DNA of 64,000 nucleotides from Ceratotherium simum simum (Eukaryota; Chordata; Mammalia; Perissodactyla; Rhinocerotidae): NCBI RefSeq assembly GCF_000283155.1, contig NW_004454207.1, forward strand, positions 17,432,028-17,496,027, read 5' to 3'. Position 1 is the stretch's first letter, and each line of letters begins with the position of its first letter. Position numbers and translations under genes: made by a program. Below are positions 1 through 11,740 of this stretch, in pieces. Below the pieces are notes generated by a model that did no database searches, was not told the origin of the DNA, and worked only from the letters and a program-made list of their open reading frames with translations.

Positions 1-2185
1 TGGCTCAGTTTTCATGGGTTTATTCACAGGATTTTCAAAAAGAACTGTGGCTCATTTCGAATCAAGTATTTTGGTTATGCAAACCTAGAATTTTGTTTCC
101 TCTCTATGAAAATGCTAAAGTTTCCTGAGAGTATTTGTCTGCTCTCGAAGAGGTGTAAAAGCTTGCTCTTCAACTTAGAGGCTGATTTGCCCAAACAGCA
201 GAGATTCCATATCTCACCAGAATGACATTCTACACTGTGTTTCTGACTTTGTCATACCCTTGATTATTCTCCTTAAAACAAAATAAACAAGAAATGTTCT
301 TCATTTCTGAAAGTGTTAAGGATTTTTGTTTATTTAAATATTGCATTGTCATTTGATTAATAGGTAGCCAAGTCACAACGTTCTCAGGCACCCATGATCC
401 CATCTGAAGTGCTCAAATCTCCTGGCAAATTTTGATTTTTGCCTTCGCCAAATCAAATCCTCGCTGGAAAAAGAATAAAGAATAAAAAATATGAAACTTT
501 CACAATATCTTTTGTGCCTTAATCTCTCTTTAAGATTTCCCAGAGGGCCCCAGGAAAGTCACAAAGATTTGTTCTTTTGCCTTATGGAAATAGATGTTAT
601 GGAAACAACTAGGTTTATTTGTTATGTTACTATTGACGAGCTTCATAATTGTCATATCAAAAGGGGTGCTACTTAGTAACTTAAGAACTACTCTGAATTT
701 GCTTATGTCATATAATCATCATTCATGAATGAATGAGAAAGATTGTTATGGTTTTTGATAATTTAGTACAATGGTTATAATCAAGTTCAGATATAATAAT
801 TCATTATTTAAGAATGTTTGTGAAATCTATTCTATAAAACTAGTGTGATTTTTAAAAAAACGTTATTTATAGACATTTTATTTTGCCCAGAACTTGGGGA
901 GTAAAGAATCCCAAATAAATGCCTTGAGCTGATAAGTGCATTGTTAACTGGACTTGAGAAACCATGATAGGTATTTCAAGCATATTTTCCAACATGCAAA
1001 TCTTTTTATTGAAATTTGACTAGTCAATTTTCATTTTCCCTGAAGTCAACTAGTTGTTTTTGCAATCTAATCACTTGTTTTATTTTTATATTTTTTACAA
1101 AACTTAGAAATCTTTTGTCGAGGAGTTTTTAACAGTTTAGAGCTTAAGAGTTCTGTTTCCAACTTTTAAAATGTGCATTTATGGGAATTTTAAGAGATGA
1201 CACTAATCATTTTTGGCACAAAAATAACATAATAATGGAAACGTTTCCAAACATGCAATTTTGAAAATGTTCTCTCTATAATAAAGTTTTTCTTTTCAAA
1301 GTTACATTCTCATTCTTAAAGTGAAACCTCTACTGTGAATAGGTAGACTGTATGCCATTTATTTATTGATTTAATATCTTCTAGGAAGTAAATTACTGAC
1401 AGACAAAGTAGCAAGTTTTGAATACCCATCTTTTTTCATTAAAAGAAAAAATACATAATTTATGTGTACATTTGACAACTCTTTGAAGTACTTTGCCGTG
1501 AAATAGCCAATAAACTTCCATGTGGCCTAAGGGAGTTTCATGATCACTGTTCATTTCATTGCAGAGTATTGTAAAGATTTTACTATTTAGGATAATGAAA
1601 CCCATAAATCCCCTTACCTGGACAATATCTCAAAATATGCTCTAGATACACAAATGATTGAGGGTGGCACTGTGAACCCCTTCTCTCTTTCAGACTTCTA
1701 ATTTCCTCTCCAGATAGCTTGTGTGATGTGAATGACTTATATGTGTCTAACATTGACTGAGTAAGGATCAAGGTCAATCTATATATGAAATATTAGTGAA
1801 GTTCAAATTTTTTAATAAAAACGAATAAAAGGAAAAAGAATATTTCTAATATTTTCTTCTTATACTCCAATAGATTGACTTGTGTGCCTCATTTTCGGAA
1901 GTCGGTTTGATAAATTATTACTTTTGTATACTCACTTTTCACTTTATGGCGGTGGCAAATTACTAAGTAAGAGTTTCCGATGCAATAGGAATGTTCACGA
2001 TATAAGTCATTTTTCAATATGCCAGCAACCTAAACACTCTAGACCATAAACACAAACTGAGAATGAAATGGAAAGTGGCTTTTGAACACTCAAAGTCACA
2101 AGGCTTCCTATAAAAGATGCTGCTGGTTGCCTATCATATTCCCCTGCTTTGTCTTTCTTAACACAAACCTGATTTTGTTCAAGAT
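1..2185. other. Intronic stretch, nothing recognised
   Basis: AT-rich, apparently unique sequence. Short ORFs (for example 491-676) have random-looking products. No repeat family, RNA gene or exon was recognised. Confidence 0.6.
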
Positions 2186-2540
2186 CCACCCTCTTCTGAT
2201 TGGCCAGGTGCTGTCAGGGAAAGCTGCCTCTTCTCCCCACCCAGGCCAACATGGTCTAAGCCAACCATGGCAGACTTACTCCCCATGTCTGTGATTCAGT
2301 TTGGAATCGGTACATATTACAACCCGGCCAATGAGTTCAGAGGCATAGACTTTTTGGGGAGATGCTTCTGTGCCAGAATTTCCTAAGTCTTGAAAAACAT
2401 ACACACACGGAGAAGAAAAAGGTCCCTTTTACTCTTTTGTATGTTATCCAAAGGACATGATGCTTGGAGATGCAGGAGCCATCCTTCACCTAGGAGGCGA
2501 GCTAACAGGTGAATAAGGCCAAGATGGCAGACTGGACTCA
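2186..2540. repeat. Unassigned old repeat-like segment
   Basis: A patch richer in GC than its surroundings, with phrases such as TGATTGGCCAGG, GGAGCCATC and CCAAGATGGCAG that recall the internal parts of old mammalian LTR or MER repeats. I could not name a family and the ends are approximate. Confidence 0.25.
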
Positions 2541-2711
2541 TAGTTATGTGTGTTAACAACTTCCCCCTATTTTTTTAAGTAGTTGTATTGGATTTTTCTT
2601 GTAATTTATAACCTGCTAACAGATATCTGCCTATACGTGAATCATGCCCTTTTATATGTTAGGGCTTTACTCATTGTTATTGACTATTATTCACCAATAC
2701 ATTTTTTAACA

Positions 2712-2993
2712 AGTTTGCTTGTCTAATTTTTCCACACATAATGCCAGCTACAATACGTGATTTTAAATATACTAGTAGTCACATTAAAAAAAAGTAAAAA
2801 GAAACAGGTGAAATTCATTTTAATAATATATTTTGTCTATTTCCAAAATATTGTCATTTCAACATGTAATCATTATAAAAATTTATTGATGAGATATTTT
2901 AGTCCTTTTTTGTACTAAGTCTTCAAAATCCAGTCACATTTCAAGTTCTTAATAGCCACATGTGGGTAATGACTACTCTATGGGATAGATCAG
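2712..2993 (+). mobile_element. hAT-type MITE (MER58-like relic)
   Basis: The body contains the recalled core of a common mammalian hAT-Charlie MITE: GTAGTCACATTAAAAAAAAG, then AAACAGGTGAAAT, then ATAGCCACATGTGG near the right end. The terminal bases are degraded (left AAGTTTGCTTG, right GATCAG), and I found no convincing 8-bp target duplication. The subfamily name is tentative. Confidence 0.65.
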
Positions 2994-5549
2994 GCCAAAA
3001 TGTTCCACTGCACCTACTTGCTCTTCCTCTGAAGACTTCAATCTCTCAGCATTTCTTATGCAGGGCTACTTGGCTCCTTCTCCCATTCTGTCTTAAAAAT
3101 TCAGTACCTATTCTCTCCCTTCTCTTCCTCCCCAAACTGCTTAATAAGGTCCTTATTTGTAGCAGAAAAGAAAAAAAGGGGAAAAAAAAGACTCTTACCA
3201 TGAACTGTTTACCTAGGAGGCAATGAAGGGTCATAAATTCAACAGCAACAACAAAAAAGTTTGCTATAAATGATAGAGCTGAAAGGGATAATGGGCTTGG
3301 TCAGTGAAACTTTGGATGTGGTAGGATGTGGCAGTTAGGAGAGATTGATTTTTAAAATTCTATGTTATCGAACACTTATTTGTCATCCGCTATACTCAAA
3401 ATTAGGGTGAAGGATCTTTTGAGAGATTTAACTCACCTGGAATAATTACACCAGCAGACAAATGCACACACAGTGCCAATGGTCTACTTGCCTTATTTGC
3501 TCAGACTTCCAATTCTTAGGCAAACTGCCAGATTCTCAAGGTAGTGTCTGTGTTCCAGTTGAGACTCTGGTGTGCACAAATCTCTATTGTGACACCTCCC
3601 TTTGGTGCTTCTGTGGCCCAATGAAGTGGAAATAAGGATGAAAGATTTCAATATTTCAAAAAGTAGTTTTGACTATTTAAACAGCTGCTATTCTAAAATG
3701 ATTTCTGTTTTATAGTATTGAGAGCTTAAAGAAGCGAATAAAATTCTGGAAACTGTTTAATTCGCTTAAAATTCTTCTGCAAATTCTGACTAAGAAATAC
3801 TCACTAATTGACTGGATTAAAGTTGACACTGAGTCACGTTTTCTTTCTTCAGTAAAAAAAGTCAAACACAAAATAGACTCACCTTCTCCTTTTATTTAAC
3901 CATGAAGTTAATATTAATGTGTGGTAAAGTTTCTCTGTGCAACTAGGAAAAGAATAAAAAAAAACGCATTCTTTCCTTTGAAAGCTGCCTGAACAAATAT
4001 CTGATATTCTTCTCAGCAAAGAATGATGTCTGCACACAAAAATGGTTATTCTAAGTAAGAAAAAACCATAACAGATTATGTCTATTATTTAAGTCAATAG
4101 AAATTTCTTTTGAAACAAAGGAAATATTTTCTCAAGAATATTCTGCACAATAATATCACTTTCAAAGTTCTCAGAATTCCAAGATACTTGTTGGAGTATG
4201 CACACACAGATGGACACATACATACACACAAAAGTGCTCTACTGAGTTAATCACTATCTCCAAACATCTACAGACCAAGACTTTGTGGTACGGTTCAATT
4301 TTTAAATGAATGGTGAAAAATTGTAAGTGTGTTTACAAAAAGCACATATGTTATAGCTCTTCTAAACGTGAGTCTGCACAAGGGAGAAAATGGGAAAAGC
4401 AATGTCGACGCACATCTAATTCTTCTGCCAGAAAAAAAAAAAAATGGAGTGTAGCCTTGCTTGATGTTATGACTTTTCTAAGGAGTTACTCTATATTGTT
4501 TAACAGAACACACCAAAAATACACACTACTTATAAATCTTATGAACCAGAAAAATTTTCAATCCAAATGAAGTTGAAGAAAAACAAATGAGTAAACACAG
4601 ATATTATACACACAAAGTGTTAGATAGCAGAGCATTTTAATCATGTAAAAACAGCATGCATCTACTTTTGTTTCTCCCTCATAGTCAAAGCACTACTTGG
4701 GTCTGGAAGTGTGGAGAGGGAGGTTCTGGGAGAGTTCTTGAAGTAGAGGTGGGGACAGGGAGCCTAAGAATCATATTTGTAGAACATGTATTGTTCCAAC
4801 ATCCTATCTCTGCGTGTGTTCTCACTGCTAGATTGTGAGCAATGAGTGGTGTGCCTTGAATGGATGGGTATTAAGGGCGTCCTCCAAGGAGTGAGGCTCA
4901 TTGGAGTTTGCAGAGATCATTAAATGCTGGAAACCAAACATTTAAACAGTTTTAGTAGGAACAAGAAACACGGTTCCTACAAAAGTATCACTGGATGCTG
5001 GGGCAGGTGAGAAAACTCATCTCTGTGAGTGAGGTTACAGTGATCAAGTGTCATCATTGCCCTGGGATGGAGGCAAGTCAGAAATAGATTTTCTGAGATA
5101 GTTCCTCTGGGAGTTTATAGATGGGCAAGAGGAGCAGAATCTTCAAAATTTCTGGTTTATTTCTGTACTCTAGTATAGCTATCAATGTTAGTGATACCAT
5201 GTATTATGTTATGCTAAATTGGGGTCACTAGAGGCCCATCAAGCCCTGATTTGTAGGAAACAGAATGAATGAGCACAACTGGAAGAGCCAAGTCTTCAGG
5301 GAAGACCGACAAAGGAAGTGGATGTGCAGTAGGAAAATCCACTCCAGAGTCCCTGACAGGTGTGCTTGCGCAGGAGGTGGCGCTGGGGAACTCTGTTGAG
5401 GGTGGCAAAGTCCGAACCAGGTATTAGGTGGAAAATCACTTGAAAAGATGAGACCCATTGCTTTTGTCACTTATACCCGGACTGTTATAAGGGCTTCTTT
5501 TGTGATAGTCATCTGTCTCTCCCTTCACAACTCTGTCCTCTAAGCTTAC
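2994..5549. other. Intronic stretch, mostly unrecognised
   Basis: About 2.5 kb without a clear repeat. It holds a CA-rich run at 4201-4230 and a 13-A run near 4430. The small ORFs on both strands at 2960-3234 overlap each other and look like chance. Confidence 0.55.
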
Positions 5550-5665
5550 TCATTCGTTGGATAACCATTTATTGATCACCTATATATCAGGCACTATTCT
5601 ATATTTTCCTAATACAATGAGTAAGAACAAGTCCTTGTCCTCACAGAGCTTCCAGTCCAAGTAAT
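5550..5665 (-). mobile_element. L2 3' end fragment
   Basis: Reads as the reverse complement of the L2 3' end: ACCATTTATTGATCACC, then CAGGCACTATTCTA, then GTCCTTGTCCTCACAGAGCT. This is the familiar 'tissue of short phrases' of old L2 tails. It is diverged and short. Confidence 0.6.
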
Positions 5666-5869
5666 CCCAGTAAAGTGGGAGAACTGCCATAGGGTACAGA
5701 GGAACATGTAGCAGTGACTCCCTAGTGTCTGATTATCACTCTTTTAGTGATGCCAAGATTGTTCAGTGGGTTCAGGTGGTGACAACCTGATCTTTGCATT
5801 GTAAAATCACCCATCAGCCTAAAGATTCCTAGGATTTAAAGGTTCTGGATAATGGTTTCTTAAAACTTA

Positions 5870-6060
5870 TTCAAAGTTTCCTTCCATTCATTCATAGAGC
5901 AAACATTTATTCAGCTTATTCTAAATACTAGGCACTATGTGAGTGCTAGAGATACAAAAATAAATAAGCCAGTGTGCATGTGGAGGATACAGATAAATGA
6001 ATAACTTCAGTGCAACATGAAAAATGTGCAGGGATAGATGCAGAGTCCTTTGGGAACACA
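5870..6060 (-). mobile_element. L2 3' end fragment
   Basis: A second antisense L2 tail: CATTCATTCATAGAGCAAAC, then ATTTATTCAGC, then TAGGCACTATGTGAGTGCTA. The 200 bp between it and the L2 piece at 5550-5665 was not recognised. Confidence 0.6.
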
Positions 6061-6923
6061 GAGGAAGCAAGGTCCCTAATGATGACAATCTCTAGCAGCA
6101 TTTAGGTCAGGAGCTGTTAGTTTTCATGCATTAGCAAGCAGCCAACATCCAGCTAGGAAAACCAGCTGGGCAGCTTGAATTCCTGCATTTCAAAGGCAGC
6201 CACCAAAGAAACTTTCACTAAAGGCTTGATACATCAGCCTTTCTGGGTTCATCCTGCTGGCTCCGTATTTTTTTTTTTTTTAACTAAAACTCACATATCT
6301 GCATTGGACAACTCTGCTTCAGACTCTTGAAAAACAGGCCAGGATGCTCTATGATTATGCACTAGTGGATTTGTTTCTTTAGAGTTCCTCGAGTTGTTTG
6401 CATCAGTAATTTAAGGAAGAATATTCCGGGTAGTCCACTTCACTCCCTGATCTTCACTAATATAGTATTTTCAGCTGAAGAACTGTTGTGTCTTGCATAT
6501 TTTACCACTCCCAACATTGAGGTTTGACCAAAGGAAATCAGCTTTTAAATAAGAATGGTATTGTTGTCTGCTGTTAGTTCAGCTGCACTGCAAACCACAG
6601 ATTATGCAAATTACGAATAAGATCCAGTCTTTCAACCCAAAGAGAAGGAAAAGACCCTATTTTCCCACCGGGTTTTACATTCTAGAGTCAGCCATTTTCT
6701 TAATTTACCAAAGAAAACTACAAGGGAATACTGAAAGTGTTAACAAAAATACAATAAGAGAATACTGCAAATGTTATCTAAAATACAATAAGAAAAGTCA
6801 AAGGAATTCATAACTAGCCCTGAAATTATTCTCTTAGGATTTTAATGTTAGATTTAAAAATGCTGATTAGCCTTTAAGCTTCTACCCCCAAGCAATTAGC
6901 AATTGAGTTCCTTCACTACTGGG
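6061..6923. other. Intronic stretch, nothing recognised
   Basis: Unique-looking AT-rich sequence with a T run near 6268-6281. The 69-codon ORF at 6604-6813 is lysine- and asparagine-rich, as expected from A-rich DNA, and is not supported as a gene. Confidence 0.5.
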
Positions 6924-7251
6924 TGTAAAAATACCATAGACTGGGTAGATTATAAACAACAGAAATTTATTTCTCACAGTTTCGGAGGCTGGAAGTCCTA
7001 CATCAGGGTGCTAGCATGGTTAGGTGAGGGCCCTCTTCCACGCTGCCAACCTCTTGCTGTGTCCTCACATGGCGGAAAAGACAAGGAAGTCCTCTAGGGC
7101 CTCTTTTATAAGGGCATTAATCTCATTTATGAGGGTTCTGCCCTCATGACCTAATCATCTCCCAAAGGTCCCATCTCCTAATGCCATCACATTGGGGATT
7201 AAGATTTCAACATATGAATTTGGGGGGGACACAAATATTCAGACCACGGCA
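6924..7251 (-). mobile_element. ERVL-MaLR solo LTR (MLT1A-like)
   Basis: A 328-bp LTR lying antisense. On the + strand it starts TGTAAAAATACCATAGACTG and ends ATTCAGACCACGGCA, so it has TG...CA ends. It contains the MaLR phrases ACAGAAATTTATTTCTCACA, TGTCCTCACATGGC and ATGACCTAATCATCTCCC. A perfect 5-bp target duplication, CTGGG, flanks it (6919-6923 and 7252-7256). No internal region follows, so it is a solo LTR. The subfamily is less sure than the MaLR class. Confidence 0.88.
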
Positions 7252-7329
7252 CTGGGTAAGTATCCTATGGCATAGGACGCTTTAAAATATTTTACCTTTG
7301 GTAAAGATAATATTTTTCATTATCCTGGG

Positions 7330-7829
7330 TGGATTAGTTTCTTGTGGCTGCTGTAACAAATTACCACAAACTTGATGTCTTAAAACAATACATATTTATT
7401 ATTTTTCAGTTCTGGAGGTCAGAAGTCCAAAATCAGTTTCACTGGACCAAAATCAAGTCGTCAGCAGGGCTGTCCTTCCTCTGGAGGCTCTAGAGGAGAA
7501 TCAGTTTCCTTGCCTTTCCCAGCTTCTAGAGCTGCATTCTTTGCATCCCTTAGCCCCATCTTCCATCTTCAAAACTAGCAGCATAGCATCTCGCTTCAGT
7601 AATCCCATTGATTTCTGTCTCTGTAGACAAATCTCTCTTAGCTTCCCTCTTCAAAGGAGATTTGTGATTAAATTTAGGGACCACCTGGATAATCCAGGAT
7701 AACCTCCTCATCTCACAATCCTTAATTTATTCATATCTTCAAAGTTCCTTTTGCCATACAAAGTGACATTCACAAATTCCAGGAATTAGGACCTGGTTAT
7801 CTTTGCGGGCCATCATTCAGTTTACCACA
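7330..7829 (-). mobile_element. ERVL-MaLR solo LTR (MLT1-like)
   Basis: A 500-bp antisense LTR. It opens with TGGATTAGTTTCTTGTGGCT, continues with the hallmark CTGTAACAAATTACCACAAA and AGTTCTGGAGGTCAGAAGTC, and closes at TTTACCACA. The flanks CTGGG (7325-7329) and CTAGG (7830-7834) look like a 5-bp target duplication with one mismatch. It lies 78 bp right of another antisense MaLR LTR. Confidence 0.85.
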
Positions 7830-9559
7830 CTAGGTTATTAAGACATTATTCTAATCTCAAGTATCCATCTTCTCATATAATCCAGACCCTTTGGTCTACT
7901 GAGCTTGTTTCAAACAATTTTTTTTCTCAAGTACATTAGCTGCCAAACTTTTCATAAATTATTGCAGGTGGAATCATTATAGATCTGTAATATATCACCT
8001 GTTGAGCTACAACGAACAGAATCCCTTTTAGCTTTTCATCACTGTTTGACGTACAAAATCGTCAACTGAAGAATGTTTCAATGACTTCTCTAAAATGCGG
8101 TTGAATATTAAAAATGTCATCCATTATGTTGTTGAGTGTTTCTTATGGAAAAATTCATAGTTTTTAAAAATCTGTGCCCCTTGGAACTTAGATCCTTAGA
8201 ATTTGGATTTGTCTATCCTGATGAACTAATGTGCAACTAGAGCAATATGACTCATCCTGATTTTTTTAATATTTGTTTTGGCTTCCAGGAAATACAGGCT
8301 AAATTTAGTATATAATTAAGGAAACAACTATTCTTATCTAGTGTTTCTTGTATAATTATATGTTCTTCACCTCACCTTCAATAACCATATCTTCTACTCC
8401 TTACTATGATGCTTTTGATTATTTTGCTTCATTTTAACAAGCTTATTGGATGGGCCTTTTATTATAATCTACCTCAAAATCCTTTTCAAAAGCAGCAGAC
8501 ATAAATAAAGCAAACACATAAACAAACTTGGAAGATACATAGACCCTATGAATTACGGTCCATCTGCATCATTTTTGAGTGCCAAAGGCATAAATTCAGC
8601 TATGAATGCATTTTGCTACTACAAAAGCATTTTAAAATTGTGTTTCTGCGCATTATACAGTTTATTAGAATAGATAGATAGATAACTTTAGATGCCAAGG
8701 ATATGCTAATTAATGCCACTATAGCCTGTAGCTTTCTTGATTTCATTCAATACCTTCCAAGTTTAATAATTTACAACTGGTATCAATGGCACTAATAAAA
8801 TTTAAAATGGAAATGTGCATGAGCTGTTTTTTGTTAATACTTCCTGCGTTAAAGAGACATAAACACAGTTTTGAAATCATAAGTATATTTTCTGAAAGTT
8901 TCCACAGGATAAGGGCTTCATTTTGGAGCTATTTTATACAAGTCCTCTCCCCCCCTTCAGTTTATTAGAACTGAACATAATATCTAATATAAGTGATACA
9001 TAGATGGGCTAAATAATTTGTATATATCAGAGGCCAAGCATATTGGCGATTGTGGAAGCTATGAAACCCTGTCCTAGTAGAAAAAATAAGAAAAAAAATT
9101 AAATATAAGGGTCAAAAATCAGTGGTCTGCTTTCTCATTCACTCTGTTAATCTAGTTTCTGATGGTTACTCATCATGTCAGGATTTCTCATTACATTTCC
9201 AGAGTTACATATCCAACAAACCTAAATGATGTCTAATTTAAAAATCATGGTGTATATTAAGCCTTAATCCAAATACAGCAAAATAAACATGTTTGAATGG
9301 GATTTAAGATTTGCTTAGAAAAAATCTTTGATATTGTAAAAAGCAATTTGACTCAGAAAAATAAGCATTAAGTTGTAACTCAGAGACTCTGAGTTCAAAT
9401 TCCATGTTCACTGACTCATCTATCCTTTTCAGATATCAATATTTAAAAAAATATATTTAACATTGTAAGTGATTACACAGACTTAATTCTTTCTGTGATA
9501 TTCAAGTTATAGTTATCCTAAGAAATATAATGTAGTGATCCCCAATATTTTCACTAATG
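7830..9559. other. Intronic stretch, nothing recognised
   Basis: About 1.7 kb of AT-rich sequence without a repeat I can name. A short GATA run lies near 8671-8683 and a C run near 8949-8956. Confidence 0.5.
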
Positions 9560-9829
9560 ATCTCCCTTTTAATTTAAAAAATATGAAATATTTTAAACAG
9601 ATAAAAATGGTACATAATAATATAATGCAGTGACTTTAAAACATTTTTACCCAAAATGCAAAGTAAGAAAAAATATTTTACATCACATTCACATACATAC
9701 ATAAATATACAAATAAGTGAAGCCAACTATCCACAGAACACTGCTTAGATGTATTGCAACTTATACTGATATTTCCTATTTTGTTCTACTTTGTTCTATT
9801 CTTTTAAAAATATTAGTACAACCTTTTTT
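9560..9829 (-). mobile_element. Antisense L1M 3' UTR, left part
   Basis: A-rich segments of the kind found in the 3' UTR of old L1M elements (AAATATGAAATATTTTAAAC, then ATAAAAATGGTACATAATAA). Taken with 10038-10960 it is one antisense L1M split by a SINE. Assignment of this left part is weaker than that of the right part. Confidence 0.5.
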
Positions 9830-10037
9830 TCTTTTTCTTTTTGCTGAGGAAGATTAGCCCTGAGCTAACATCTGTGCCAGTCTTCCTCTATTTTGTATGT
9901 CGGTTGCTGCCACAGCATGGCTGACGACTGGTGTAGGTCCTCGCCTGGGATCTGAACCCACGAACCCAGGCCACTGAAGTGGAGTGTGCCCAACCACTAT
10001 GCCCAACCCAACCACTATGCCATGGGGGTGGCCCCTG
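9830..10037 (-). mobile_element. ERE-type tRNA SINE (older tail)
   Basis: Antisense SINE: the tail GCTGAGGAAGATTAGCCCTG is followed by CATGGCTGACGACTGGTGTA, the B-box side GGGATCTGAACCC and a head ending GGGGGTGGCCCC. The flanks ACAACCTTTTTT and ACAATCTTTTA resemble a target duplication. The head region carries a short internal duplication of CCCAACCACTATG (near 9988-10020). Such SINEs have an internal pol III promoter; this copy is diverged. Confidence 0.88.
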
Positions 10038-10960
10038 CCACAATCTTTTAAAGTGATTTCAGACCTACAATTTGAGTATCATCCTGGTTTCAAAAACACT
10101 GATATACTATGAACATTTACATATCCAGCATTCATTCAGCTTTATAAAATCTTAACATTTTGCCATATATGCTTCAAATGAAAAGAAAACAAATCATTAG
10201 ATAAATTCAAAGTCCTCTGTGTACTCTTGCTTTTCCCTTTTCCTACTTTCACCCTAGAAATAACTGTTATTTCAAATTCGATATTTATTTTCATGCATGT
10301 TTAACAGTTTTCACTTCCTATGGATGTATCCATAAAAAAGTATAGTTTTGCATATTTTAAAGTTTATGTAAATGTATTATGTTCACCTATTCTTATGCAA
10401 CTTGTCTTTTTTTTTTGGTTCATCATTATGTCTTGATATTTATCGTTTGATACCTGTAGCTCAAGTTTATCCATTTTAATTGCTCTATTGTAGCCCACTG
10501 AATGAATGTTTCTCATTTTTTATTAATCAGTCTACTGTAGTTGGTAATTTAGATTTTATTGTCATTGTTGTGGCCATGACGAATAATACTGTAATGAACA
10601 TTCATGTAGATGCATCTTTCTGTTAAGAATCAGTATTTCAGTAGGGTCTGTAACTAGAAGTGGAAGTATAAAACAATAAAACTTGCACATCTTTGACTTT
10701 CTTATATATTTTCAAATTGTTCTCCAACAAATTTTTTCGGATTTATGTATACAACAGCACTGTGTAAGAGTTTCTATTTCTCCATATCCTTGCCAATTCT
10801 AAGTATGATAAAAAATAATGTGAATGAAATCTTGTCTTATTGTAATACGTATTTCATTGATTAGTAGTGAGGTTCAAATGTTTCCTGTTTTTTGGTCATT
10901 TGAGTTTCCTCTTCTATAAATTTTTCCCATTTTCCTAATGGGATATATATTTTATATATG
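10038..10960 (-). mobile_element. Antisense L1M 3' UTR, right part
   Basis: Follows the order of recalled L1M antisense 3' UTR sequence: TTATGCAACTTGTC, ATGAACATTCATGTAGATGC, TAGAAGTGGAAGTATA, TTGTTCTCCAACAA, then TATTTCTCCATATCCTTGCC. It is diverged and the right boundary is approximate. Confidence 0.7.
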
Positions 10961-11347
10961 TATCCTACAAGTATTTTTCCTCATTTTTTACCATTGAGAG
11001 TGAGGCCAGGTCTATACTATCAATATGATGGTGAAAATTAATTATCCAAATGAACAAAGGAAAGGTCTCAGACTCTCTGTTCATGCTTATGATCAAAGTA
11101 GTTTTTCTAGTTTGTTTTGTTTTTGATAGTTGGTTCCTCCAGGAAAATAGCATTTAAAGTGGGATTTGAGGCCTAAGTTGACCTGAGTTAAGCTCATAAT
11201 AATAGCTCTCCGCTTGGGGTAATATATAGCACTGACCTAAATGTGTTCTTGTATTTCTCATTTATCAAAACTGCAACCATGGATCAAATCTTTGTGGTTT
11301 GGATAATTTACCTCTGACAATTCATTGTTTCCTCTAAATTTAAGTGA
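10961..11347. other. Intronic stretch, nothing recognised
   Basis: About 390 bp between two antisense L1M segments, with no repeat or gene recognised. Confidence 0.45.
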
Positions 11348-11740
11348 TTTATTATTTTTTAAAATTATTTTCCCTATTATTGAGATATAATTCACAGATA
11401 ACATTGTGTAAGTTTAAGGTGTGCAACATGATGATTTGATACACATATATATTGCAAAATGTTACTTTAGTAAGGTTAGTTAACACATCCATCACCTCAC
11501 ATACTTACAGTTTTGTGTGTGTGTGGTGAGAACATTTAAGATTTACTCTCCTCGCAACTTTCAAGTATATAATACAGTATTGTTAACTATAGTCAGCATA
11601 CTGAATATTAGATTGCCAGAACTTGTTCATCTTATAACTGGAAATTTGTACACTTTGATGAACACCTCCCCGTTTTCTCCACCCCCACAGCCTCTGGCAA
11701 CCATTTTAGTCTCTGTTTCTGTGAGTTTGATTTATTTTTA
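11348..11740 (-). mobile_element. Antisense L1M 3' UTR fragment
   Basis: Starts with a T-rich run (the reverse of an A tail), then TATTGAGATATAATTCACAG, CACATCCATCACCTCAC, TAACTATAGTCAGCATACTG and GCCTCTGGCAACCATTTTAG. These are standard phrases of old L1 3' UTR read antisense. Confidence 0.8.
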
